Under the pieces are notes generated by a model that did not search any database, was not told where the DNA came from, and was given only the letters and a program-made list of their open reading frames with translations. Positions 43,117-61,600 of a DNA stretch of 64,000 bases are shown here, piece by piece. A program made the translations under genes and the position numbers. Positions within the stretch are counted from its first letter, which is position 1, and each line of letters starts with the position of its first letter. This DNA comes from Haematococcus lacustris (Eukaryota; Chlorophyta; Chlorophyceae; Chlamydomonadales; Haematococcaceae). The stretch covers positions 121,596 to 185,595 of the forward strand of contig JASKMD010000019.1 in the NCBI GenBank assembly GCA_030144725.1, written 5' to 3'.

Positions 43117-45983
43117 TCAGCTCCACTCGCCCCGGCGTGCAGCCGACAGGTCCACGTCCAGGGGGATGCTGATGCAGCGCGCTGAGGTGCCGCCCGTGTA
43201 GCCGGGACCACGAGGGTTGGCGTTGGCAATGCCGTGGCGCACCCTGGGCAGCAGCAGCAGCAGCAGCAGCAGCAGGGTCTGAGGGGCGGGGGGCAGGGGT
43301 GAGGAAGAGGGAGGGTGGAGCAGGGGGAGGGTGGGGCAACATGGTAAGGTAGGTGGTGGCGGGGTAGGTGGCGGCAGGGCAGGTGGCGAACACTGCAATG
43401 ACAGGTGGAGTGGCGACCAAGGTTCAGTGGCAGGCAGGCTGGTGATGAGGCCCAGTCAGCATCAAGGCGCAGGAGGCCCCCCTGCTGCCCCCCTGCTGCC
43501 CCCCTGCTGCCCCCCTGCTGCCCCCCTGCTGCCCCCCTGCTGCCCCCCTGCTGCCCCCCTGCTGCCCCCCTGCTGCCCCCCTGCTGCCCCCCTGCTGCCC
43601 CCCTGCTGGCTGGCCTGATTGACTCACGTGGCTGCCACCCCCCACTCTGTGATGTACTCCGCCACCGCGTCCAGCTGCTGCATGAACTGCTCCTCACTCA
43701 GGGGGAAGCTCTGCGGGCACAGCAGCAGCAGGGGGCCTGCACTTGCCTGGCTCAGTACCACCTGCTGCTACACCAAGGGGGGGGGGTCCATGGGGGCTGG
43801 CTAGAGGCCATGGGGGGTCAGGCAGGGTGGGGGGCCAGGCTGCAGCTGTGCAGACTGAGTCATAGGCCAGGCAGGCTGGGCTGCCGTGACTCGTGCTGGC
43901 AGCAGAGGGGCTGGCCTTAGGCTTGCAGCACCACAGAGCAGGGCAGGGTCAGGGCAGGGTCAGGGCAGGGCTGCAGCCTGGGCTAGGGCCGAGCTGGGGG
44001 CTGGGCCTGGGCTGTTACAGCCAGGCCGGCAGGGGGCAGAGCGACAGCCACCTGGCCGCCCTGTGCCGCCCTGTGTGCCAGCTGGCAGCCAGTGACCCCG
44101 GCTGCTGGCTGCCTGCAGCTGCGAGGTGCTGTGCCTGCCGCCAGGTGGTCAGCAGGCCGGCCCCTGCTGCTGGTGTGGACAGCCAGAAGGACCGGGGGCA
44201 AACAGCCAGGCAGCGCACCTTTTGCTCCAGGAACTTCCACATGACCTGCAGCCGGGGGCGCAGGCAGGCTTGTTGGGCTCCCTGGGCCAGGCTGCTGCCT
44301 GCTGCTGCCGGGGGGTGCCACTGCTGCGCCTCATGCCTTGAACCTTTTCCTTGAACACCCCCTAGTGCCAAGCTGGGCAGGGGAGACACAGGCGCTGAGT
44401 AGGGGGCCCTGGCCCTAGCCCAGGCTGAGGGGGGTGAGAGCCCCGGGCAGCAGGGTGCCAGGCCCACCCTCCTCCAGCCCCTGGCCCCCCACCTCCCTGC
44501 CCCTGCCCCCCTCCCTCGCCCCCTCCCCTCCCCCTGTACGGCCTAGCCGGCTGTGCCCTGGTAGGCCCCTGGCAGGCTCATGGTGGCAGCGATGGGGATG
44601 GGAATAGGGATGGGGATGGTGACAGCGATGGTGACAGCGATGGTGACAGCGATGGTGCCAGCTATGGGGATGGGGATGGGGATGGTGCCACCCTGCCTAC
44701 GACAAGGGCTGGTGGCTGCAGCCGCAGCGATGCTGCTCCATGCAGGGGACGGCTGGACAGGGCTGCATCCACAGGGCCTCAGCAACCCTTGCCCCTGGCC
44801 CCCTTCCCTCCCCCGCTGCCCTGCTGCCCTGGCCTGTGGGTCCTGTCACCTGCAGGTACATGCGGGAGTTCTGCCTGTTCAGCCGCACGTCGTAAGTGCG
44901 CCCCCACTGCGGTGTGATGGGCACAGCCAGCAGGGCAACAGGTTCAGCAGGCGGTGCGGGTCAGGAGCAGGCAAGACGCACGCAAGCGGTCTGGCTAATG
45001 AGCCATCGACCAGGCTGTGGGTCTACCAGACAGGCAGGCAGGCAGGCAGGTGTGGGGATGTGGCGGGCAGGCGGGCGGGCCCCTGCCAAGACAGGCAGGT
45101 AGGTCACCTGCTATCACAGGTCAGGGTGAGCAGGCTAGCTGGCTGGAAGGCTGCTGAGTGGTCAGCTGAGTCCGGGTTGCTGCCGCTGGCCCTGAGCCCT
45201 GCGCCCCTGCGGCCACAGCCCTGCACCTTCTCGACCACCATGTCGCGCAGCTCTTGCCCGGTGATGGTTGCTGGGCGCAGCATCTGGTTCAGGCGTGCTG
45301 CCACCTGCGCGGCGTCTTCATCAGGTCCAGGGCCGCCTGCCAGGGACAGGCAGGGCATGGGAGAGGAGGGGCCTGGTCAGCGCACTGGTGCACTTGGCCG
45401 CATCACAGCTCAGCAACACACGGCCTTCATCAGGCTGAGGCCAAGGGTGTGACTTGGAAGAGGGACCCAGAGGGACCCAAGCAAGCGCAGGGCGGGGCCA
45501 AGGCCATGACTGACTGGCGGGCAGGGGCTGAGCGTCAAGGTCAAAGAGCTGCAAGCCTGCTGACAATGGCGTACAATGGTGGATTGTGCACCAGCTGTGT
45601 CTTCTCAGCCCTGAGTCCCTCATCTCCCTCACTTAGCACTTCCTGGTTTTCAGCCAGCCCAGCCTGTCTGCTGTTGCTGGACTATCTCTCGACCGTCTCC
45701 TGCTATGGCTGTTGCTGTGGCTGTTGCTGTGGCCTGGTGCCGAGCTGGCGCTTTGCTGAACAACGCGGGTTTGTAGCAGCTGCGACTGCGAACTGCGTAT
45801 CATGACCTAATACGGCAAAGCAAGCTATAGCCACTGCAGCACCGGCCCACCTTGAGATGAGACCTCACTGAAGCAGCGCACATGGTGCAGCGGAGCAACC
45901 TCGCGGACCCTCCTCACCCGTGGAGCAAAAGATGTAGGCGTGCGCTGAGGGACAGAGCGCTGCGTCGAGAATGACAAGGCCAT
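43117..45983 (-). CDS. Plastid-targeted DUF3067 family protein, 178 aa
   Basis: Six exons (minus), 45851-45983, 45227-45336, 44850-44906, 44219-44245, 43628-43710 and 43117-43243, keep phase at every junction. The first exon is a typical algal transit peptide (MALSFSTQRSVPQRTPTSFA, basic and Ser/Thr-rich, no acids for about 28 residues). The mature part carries the family signature ITGQELRDMVVEKWGRTYDV, then VMWKFLEQKSFPLSEEQF, DAVAEYITEWGVA, GPGYTGGTSARCISIPLD and a stop. DUF3067 proteins occur in cyanobacteria and plastid-bearing eukaryotes. I know of no established function; conservation suggests a chloroplast role. Exon 4 is only 27 bp, and without it the VMWKxLEQ motif is lost. Confidence 0.85.
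43477..43608. repeat. 11-bp minisat (CCCCCCTGCTG)12, DUF3067 intron 5
   Basis: Twelve perfect 11-bp units. It opens in all three plus frames (11 is not a multiple of 3), giving a spurious Pro/Ala/Cys-rich ORF. It is fully intronic. Confidence 0.95.
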
Positions 45984-46520
45984 GGCGGAACGTCTGGATT
46001 AGGCCACTCCTTGCAAAACTGATACGCGTCAATATCCAGATATTCTCCTCGCTTTGTTCATGTGGCATGTGTGCGTTCAAATGTTCTGCTTGACATGCGT
46101 CCATGTGCGCCAGTGCCGTGAGGAACAGCTCGCCACTGCGCGCTAGGCAGCTGAACAGTTACACTGGGTCAATGCGACGATGACGACGAGTGCTGCAAAG
46201 TTACACGGAAAATGCAGGGCTGGGTTGATAAAGCCAGGATGGAGGCGTAGGAGGGAAGCCAGCGGAAAGGAGAGAAAGGGAGTCTATGGGTCAGGAGAAC
46301 CAGGCGTCACCACCTTACATCCGGCTACCTTATCTTAGATTGTCACCACCTCCACCTTGCATACGGCTACCAGACCGTACAAACTCTAAAGTTCGTACAG
46401 GCACCCTTGTCATATGGGACAGGGCCAGGCAGCAGCACGGCAGTGGAGGTGGCAACAGCTGGCAGGGTAGCAGCAGTGGGGTAGGGTCAGCTTTCAGGGG
46501 GGGGTATGGGGAAGGCACAA
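45984..46520. other. Intergenic region upstream of DUF3067 gene
   Basis: Holds the presumed promoter of the DUF3067 gene (minus). I see a near-direct repeat of CACCACCTTACATCCGGCTACC and CACCACCTCCACCTTGCATACGGCTACC at about 46308-46370, but no gene. Confidence 0.4.
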
Positions 46521-47111
46521 CTAGGGGAGGGGAGGGGTGAGAGGCATTGCGTAGTACGCCTGCCATTGCCACTGCCACTGCGCCATGCACTGTGCTTGTT
46601 GCTCAGGGGTCATGTTTTGGTAGTCGACCTCAGAGGCTGCAGCTGGGTCCAAATATGGAACAGGCTGCCCCATCATATTCGATGCTGGCTTAGCTGGGCT
46701 GTATTTGGGTCTTGGCTCACCCCCATGCCCTTAACCCTGGCCCTCAACCCTGGCCCTTTATGTCACCCGTGCCGCTGCGCTTCTGATGCTCCTGAGCGGG
46801 CTGTGTGCCCATGCTGCCTCAGCGCCCGCTTCTCACAGCCTAAGTCCCCCATGATGTCCGCGATTGACCGCGACTTACACAGGAGGCTTGGCACCTGTTG
46901 CCGCGCGGTGAGCCCTGCCCCAACCCCTGCCCTTACCCTAACCCTGACCCTAACCCTGAACCCACCAGGCCGCCTCAGCCACCAGGCCGGCCTGCACCTG
47001 GCTCAAGGTCAGGGAAGGTCCGTCGGCTGCCAAGCTGATGGGGCCAGCCCTGTGCCCCAGCTGCTGCCGGCTGCCTGACGGAGCGCTGGACACCAGCTGC
47101 CGTGACTGCAT
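46521..47111 (-). CDS. Possible small gene, 151 aa, unknown function
   Basis: Three candidate exons (minus), 46962-47111, 46767-46894 and 46521-46698, join in phase from the ATG at 47109-47111 to a TAG at 46521. The product starts MQSRQLVSSAPSGSRQQLGH, continues LLCKSRSIADIMGDLGCEKR, and ends with a Gln/Trp/Tyr-rich segment, DYQNMTPEQQAQCMAQWQWQ followed by WQAYYAMPLTPPLP. The last exon reads like real coding sequence and resembles C-terminal YLDP...TPEQQ tails of RNA-binding proteins in a general way, but I cannot name a family. The exon 1 donor is a guess. It lies between the DUF3067 and methyltransferase genes on the same strand. Confidence 0.4.
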
Positions 47112-47331
47112 GCCATCTTAACCACCCTCTCAACGGTGCCGGCAGGCAGTGCTCTCCCTCCCCCTCACCCTCCACTCCCCCTACCTACCTCGCTGTCTCC
47201 TTCCCTCTTCACCCTCCCTCCCTCCCTCCCTGACAACCCCCCTCCCTCCCTCCCTCCCTCCCTCCCCCCTCTCATACAACCTGTCAACCTCTGTTCCACT
47301 GAATCTTGAGGGTCTTATGCCATATAGCACC

Positions 47332-50508
<3,177 letters not shown>

Positions 50509-53346
50509 CGCCGTAACTTGCCAACCTTGGACCGCCTGCAGTGTCGTGCAGGCGCCAGAGCAACTGCATGTGCTGTGTGGATGAGCATGATGTCCCCCAA
50601 TGGGCGCTGTTGAGGTCCTCTCACCTGCCTGTATATAAGAAAGTGAACATGGAAATGGGAGAGGATGACCAGGTAGGGTGGAGTGGCAAACCCGAGACAA
50701 TCCCACTGGTGCCAGAGCGGGCTCAGCACTTTTTTACAGTGCGGTTGACGGCATGGGTCATGTCCAAGCCATTTTCGAGCCAAGCGAGCCAGATTCAGTC
50801 CTGATGGCACCAAGGTCATTGCCTGCAGCGACTGTGAGTGCTGGCCAGCTGCAAGGGGCGCAGGGCAGCGCTGACAGCAGCAGGCAGCAGCTGGCCTGCA
50901 GCACCTTCACCGGCAAGCTTCCTCCTCCTCCTCAATGTCATCATGTGAGGCCGGCAGAAGCTTCCTCCTCCTCCTCCTCCTCCTCCTCCTCTCATCATCA
51001 TCATCATCATCATCATGAAACAAGCTATAATGCAGTCAGGCGCTCCCAACATTCAAAAAATGGCAGTAAACCGACCCCTGGTAGTAGGACGGCTGTAACT
51101 CTGCACTCGCTGCGCCAAAATTTATGCTAGCTGGCTCAGAATGTAGCCAACCCATCCAGCTACCTTTCACCCATCCGGAATAGTTATCCAGTCAGTAGGC
51201 CGTGCACAGCAAAGCATCAAAGTTAGTAATTCAAATTTGAGCCGTTGCGGAGCATGCAGTCATCGCTACGACCGCCCGCGTCGCTCAGGCTGCTCTACAC
51301 GAGCACGCGCGTCGGCAGCAGCAGTCGGATCGGAAAGCGATTGCGGCGATGTGGCAATAAGCCCACGTCCCCCCCATACCTGGAGGGCAGTGCCAAAGCT
51401 CGACCATTGGGACATACAACATGCTACTTACTAGGCTAAGCTCATCTAGGACATTGTAACAAACGCTCATACTCAGACAAGCCAAAAGCTCACTTTGGTA
51501 TTTGACCCCAACTCCCTTAGCCGATCTCAGGGCCAGGGCCATGCAGGCAGTCATACAACTCCACACCATGACCGAATTTGGACTCGGCTCCTCTGAGAGT
51601 TACACTCCCCTACATGCCATCCACCTGCGTGCAAAGTTTCATAGCTCAACTGCCACCCCACAGCCCCGTAGCCCTGATTCTGCTTGGAGAACATGATGTC
51701 ACTTTGAAGATGTCAAACTGATAGAGGCCTGGGCTGTTTAACGTGCGGTTTGTTCTAATAAATGCGCCAAGGTGTCAAGAACAAACATTTTGTGGCCGTT
51801 TTCCTGTGGGTGCAACGGGTGCAACACAGTGCAGGACACAGTGGAGGAGGGGGGTTCCAAGCCGGTGATACCTTAGTGTGCGCCGACCCAAATGGTGTAT
51901 TCGGCGGAAGTGAGCACATCTATTATGTTTCATTCACCCCGTCTAGGTGCCCTGCACGCCCGGCAGGCATCGCGATGGGTGTCGGCCGGACATTCCATTT
52001 GTGCACAACCAGCTCACTACGCTAGGTAGATGGGGTCACAGGGATGCGGCTCACCGTCTAAGAGAGACCCGTCTCGCCGCTGTGATTTGTTCGCGGGCAC
52101 ATGTGGCAGTACGCGAGCAAAATCTCCAATGGCTAGCGCTGATGGTCAGATGACGCGCATTGATTTGCAGCTACCAATGTGACAAACGCTATCGAAAAAG
52201 ATGCGGTATTCAGAGAGTACTTGCATGCATATTACCAACCCCATGTTGGGGCGGCCTGAAATGCAGGCCTTGTGTTGTAATTCATGGTTGCGCCCGCACA
52301 TCCACAGGTACCATTCACTGCACCACCTTCATTGTACCATGAGCAGCCACTATGCATACTCTGGCCTACACAGCTGATCAAGCAATAAAAGGCTGTTCAG
52401 GCAGGTGATTACGCCATTGGAAAACGCCATGTAATGATGCCCAACCTCAGGCCCTCCCTGACAGCAGCAGTGTAGCCAGGTTCCGGTCATGTACTAGGGA
52501 TCAACCGGCTCTCAGCTGTGTCACTCCTGAGAGATTGTTGAGACGGGCCACCATGGGGCAGCCATGCAAACCATGCAAGCCGTAACTTTGTATACTTAGT
52601 AGGACATCCTGGCGTGGACTGCAAGCAACAAGTGGTTCCTAGCAAGCAGCCCAGTCTAAAGCATCCTGTAGTGGCCGCAGTAGCTGCAACATAACAGCTT
52701 GCACTTGATGTAGGCCGATTGAACGTGATAGACAAGCTCAGGCTTGGCATGGACCTCTCGCGGTTCAGTCCCAAGGAGTATATCTATATCATTTCATCAT
52801 AAACTACAATGCATTTCAATGTATTCGAGCCCGACAAATCTCCGTGTGCGAACCCTACTTATAACCCGTCGACCCTAAGCACACATCAACCCTCCGACCA
52901 GCACATCCAGCCTGGTATGACTGCTCGACCTAAGCAGTGCACAGGGGGTCCCCCTGGGAGACGAGAAGAGCGCTGCCAGCCCATTGACCAACGAGCCCAT
53001 CAGCCCTGCCCATGAGCAGGTTATCCATAGGGCCATGGGGCAGGCAGGAGGTCAGTGGAGGCGCACACCTCTGCACCAGGGCAGCGCCTGCAGCTTCAGG
53101 CAGCCCTGGGCTCAGCTCAGCCAGGCGCCTCATGCTCTGGGTGCCAGCTGCGGGGCGCAGGCGCTGGGGGGCTGCGGGTGCAGTGCTGCTGTCACTGCGG
53201 GGCACTGCTGATACCTACTTATACCCAGGAGGCGATGTCACTCGCTCTCGCACTTCCAAAGGGCACTCCGACCAAAGGGCGATGGCAATTCCAAAAGGCA
53301 CTCCCAAAGGGCAATTCCAAAGGGCAATTCCAATTCATGACACGCC
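50509..53346. other. Intergenic region upstream of methyltransferase, downstream of BBS5
   Basis: No supported gene in this 2.8 kb. It includes a duplicated piece of the WD40-channel gene (50768-50920) and, next to it, a (CTC)n/(CAT)n microsatellite. From 51.1 to 53.0 kb the sequence is less GC-rich than the neighbouring genes and has no recognisable exon. Confidence 0.4.
50768..50920 (+). pseudogene. Duplicated fragment of WD40-channel exon 4 plus intron 4
   Basis: This segment is almost identical to 13780-13933. It contains the exon part CGATTCAGTCCTGATGGCAC (here CAGATTCAG...), the donor TGTGAGTGCTGG and about 90 bp of intron. Because the intron is kept, the copy came from genomic DNA, not from reverse-transcribed mRNA. 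It lies about 260 bp upstream of the methyltransferase start codon, on the opposite strand to that gene. No open frame extends beyond it. Confidence 0.85.
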
Positions 53347-58356
<5,010 letters not shown>

Positions 58357-58636
58357 CGCCCTGACTTTGAGCTCATTCTGGGAATGTCATGCCTATCGCC
58401 GGGAGATTAGAGAACAGAACTTGTTTAATTCTACACAAATCACACAATGTGGGTGGCCCGCCGCAGCTCATTGCTCCCAATCGTGCAGCACTGGAGCTCC
58501 GTGGTCTCACTTGCACTCACAAGCAGGATCTCCCGTTGAGATTTGCCATTTGGGACAGGCCGTGCCATTCTGCCAATCAGCCTTCAGACGGCTGCTGAAG
58601 CTGCCTGGCAATTGAGCAGGCGCCCACAGCAGCGTG
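58357..58636. promoter_or_regulatory. 280-bp bidirectional upstream region, BBS5 and lycopene cyclase
   Basis: The BBS5 start codon (58356, minus) and the cyclase start codon (58637, plus) face away from each other with only 280 bp between. Both 5' UTRs and promoters must lie here, or overlap the neighbouring gene. I see no clear TATA box. Confidence 0.6.
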
Positions 58637-61600
58637 ATGGCCGCAGCGCAAGGCAGCCTTACGTCCCGTAAATGCCTGGCAGCATCGCGTAGCTCTGCTG
58701 CACCCACCAGGCTGCAGCCTCTCAGGGTCGCTACGGTGGCGCGACCAATAGTGGAATCACCGACCTCACCTCAGGACAGCCATCTGCGCATTCCTGTGGT
58801 TCAGGATCAGAATCAGCTAGTGCGCGTGGGACACTACGAAGCCGCGCTGGTTCGCCAACAGGTGCGCGGTTGCGATAATGCAAGCCAACCGCCAGGTCAG
58901 CATCATCGGCGCCCCACTCACGCTGATGTGTGCCGGCTTCAGGCGAGTAAGCCTGACTCTGGTCAAGACGCCATCGCCTCCTCCTTGCACAAACCCGACA
59001 TGTCCAAGCTGCATGACGCCGTTGTGGTGGGAGCAGGCCCTGCCGGCATGTACCTCGCAGCCGAGCTTGCGAAGCGGGGCCTTAGCACAGTGCTCGTAGG
59101 TGAGAGTGGGTACCACTGTCTGACTGCCTGCTGCTGTGGCAGGCACAACCTCGATCAGGCTCATGGAGCAGCCTCTGTGGCAAGGGTGTGTACAGCTGTC
59201 ACACACTGCGTTGCAAGCGCTGCCCCAGGTGATCACTTTGCGACCATAGCCCTAGACTAGCACACCCTGTCATGTCCTTTTCTGTGCCACTGCGCTCCTT
59301 GCACCATCAAGCTGTGGTGCAAAACAGGCCAGTCAGGCCTGCCCCCACCCCCCCTTGCAGGGCCTGCCCTACTGCTGCCTGAGCATGCATCAGCTTCAGG
59401 TCACCCAGGGCAAAGACAAATGCGACTAAGCAGCATGCAGGCATTCAGGCTGTAGCTTGGAAGGCACACATAGCATGGCAGCCTGGCCTGGGACCACGGG
59501 ATTGAGTTGCAATGAGAGGCAAGGCCAGGTGGCTAGTACATAGCAGATGAGGATGGATATGGTTGGCAGGCTGCCACCACCACACACGCACCCAAAGCTG
59601 GCAGGCCTGCAGGCTGGCTCTGTAGGACAGGCCCCAGGCTGCCTGCTGGGCTTGCCTCCACCTCCAGAACTGGCCACTGCCACTGGCACCCCAGCGTGGC
59701 ATCACCCCATCTTGCACCTGCACCTACTCCTACACATGTACGCCACCACCCCAGCAATGCCTCCTGCGGCGCCCTTGCCATGCCTAGCTACACCTACTTA
59801 CACATACACGCTGCTGCATGAAGTGCGGCACAGTGCCTTGCACCCCAGCCTGGCACTGCCTCATCTCCCATCAACACCTCCTTTTGCACCTACTAGCAAT
59901 TGTCTGCAATGCCCACTGCGGCGCTTCTGCCTTGCCCTCGCAGGCCTGGATATGCCCCTCGTCAACAACTACGGCGTGTGGACGGACGAGTTCAAGGCCC
60001 TCGGCTTGGAGCACACGCTGGAGCGCTCTTGGCCTGACGCGTCCTGCTTTTTCGGCGAGGGCAAGCCTGTGCGCCTGGGCCGAGGCTATGGCCGGGTCAG
60101 CCGGCGCAAGCTGCGCGAGCATCTGGTCGCCATGTGCGCGGAGGCGGGCGTGGCCTTCCTGGCCGCTGAGGTGGACTCACTGCAGGTGCGCTGACGGCTG
60201 CCTGGCACGCTTGTGCTGCAGGGCTTCAAGAGGGTGGCTCGCAAGGCAGCAGCAACTGTGCTGGGCTGGTAGTGTCGGCTCCTACCTTGCAAGCGAGTGG
60301 CAGGATGCCTGCGGAAGCATGCCCAGCGGGCAGCATCCCAGCAGCAGCAGCAGCAGCAGGTGGATGGTAGCTGGGGGTTCGCAGCCCAGCTGGTAGCTGC
60401 AGCCTGGTCCAGTTCCGGGTGTTCCCTTGCATCAAATGGTATGGCCGCCCTTTCCCTGTCCCCCACACTGGCCTTGTGCTGCCGCCACCGCTTGTGCCCT
60501 ACCACCCCTACTGCAGCTGCAGTAGCCTGAGCCACACCTGCTGCTCCTGCCGCCTCTGCCGCCTCTGCCTCTGCTGGTGGCTGGGTGCAGGTGGCTGTGG
60601 GGGGAGGCTCCACGACCCTGAGCATGCTGCATGGCGGCCAGCTGCGAGCCAGGTGAGGGTCTGGGAGGCAGGCTGGGAAGGCTGGATAGGAGCAGCCCGC
60701 TTGTCAAGGAGGGGACACAGGGCGGGGGTACAGCACCCCCGGTGCTGGCAAGTGCTGGTTAGTTAGTTAGTAGGCTGGTGAGGCCTGGGAGCAGTCAGCA
60801 CGTCAGGGGTTCAAACCCATCCTACTGCAACGTCGTGGCTGACAGACCTTGTGCCAGTGACCTGGCCTGGATCTGAGCTGGGCTGTGTGCAGTGCCCGGT
60901 GGCAGCGTGTGGCGGCCTTGGTAGGTGGCAGGCAGAACCAGAGTGCAGGGTGCAGCGCAGCGTCAGGGGCGGCCAGGCTCCGGGGCGTCAGGGGGGAATG
61001 AGCGGCACGCAGGGCAGGCGGGCTGGGCCATGCCAGCTTCTGGAGGCTGGTCGAGAGCAGCCAGGTGGTGCGATGTGATAAGGTGCTAGGCAGGTGCCAG
61101 GGGGACAGTGGCGGTGAGGCTGGCCGCTGGCCTGAGAGGTGGTGCCACACCCTACCACACCCTACCACACTACCCTACCACACTACCACACCCTACCATA
61201 CCAAGCCCTGCAACCACTGCCCCTACCTGATTCACCCACCACACCCTTCCACCCTCGCACCCCTCTCTGACAGCAGCCCCCCTCCGCTCCACCTCAGCTG
61301 GGCTTCTCCAATGAACGTGGCAGCCCTGCTGCGCACCAGCTGCCCGGACATACCTGCCAGCATCGGAATGCCCTCTGCCCCGGCTGGTTGAAGTCAAGCC
61401 AGGGTTCAAGAGGCCAGGGGCCCAGCGGGCAGGCACCCTACCCCCCTGCTGGCCAGGGCGTGGTGTCCCCCGTTGGCTGCAGGCTGGTGACGCTGGCTGC
61501 GGGTGCAGCGGCCGGCAAGTTCCTGCGCTATGAGGAGGGCGCCCCCAGCGTGGCCTCACAGACCGCGTATGGCATTGAGGCGGAGGTGGAGGGCTACCAT

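Noticed and set aside
43477..43608. Pro/Ala/Cys repeat protein on the plus strand
   Set aside because: It is generated by an 11-bp minisatellite open in all frames and lies within a DUF3067 intron.
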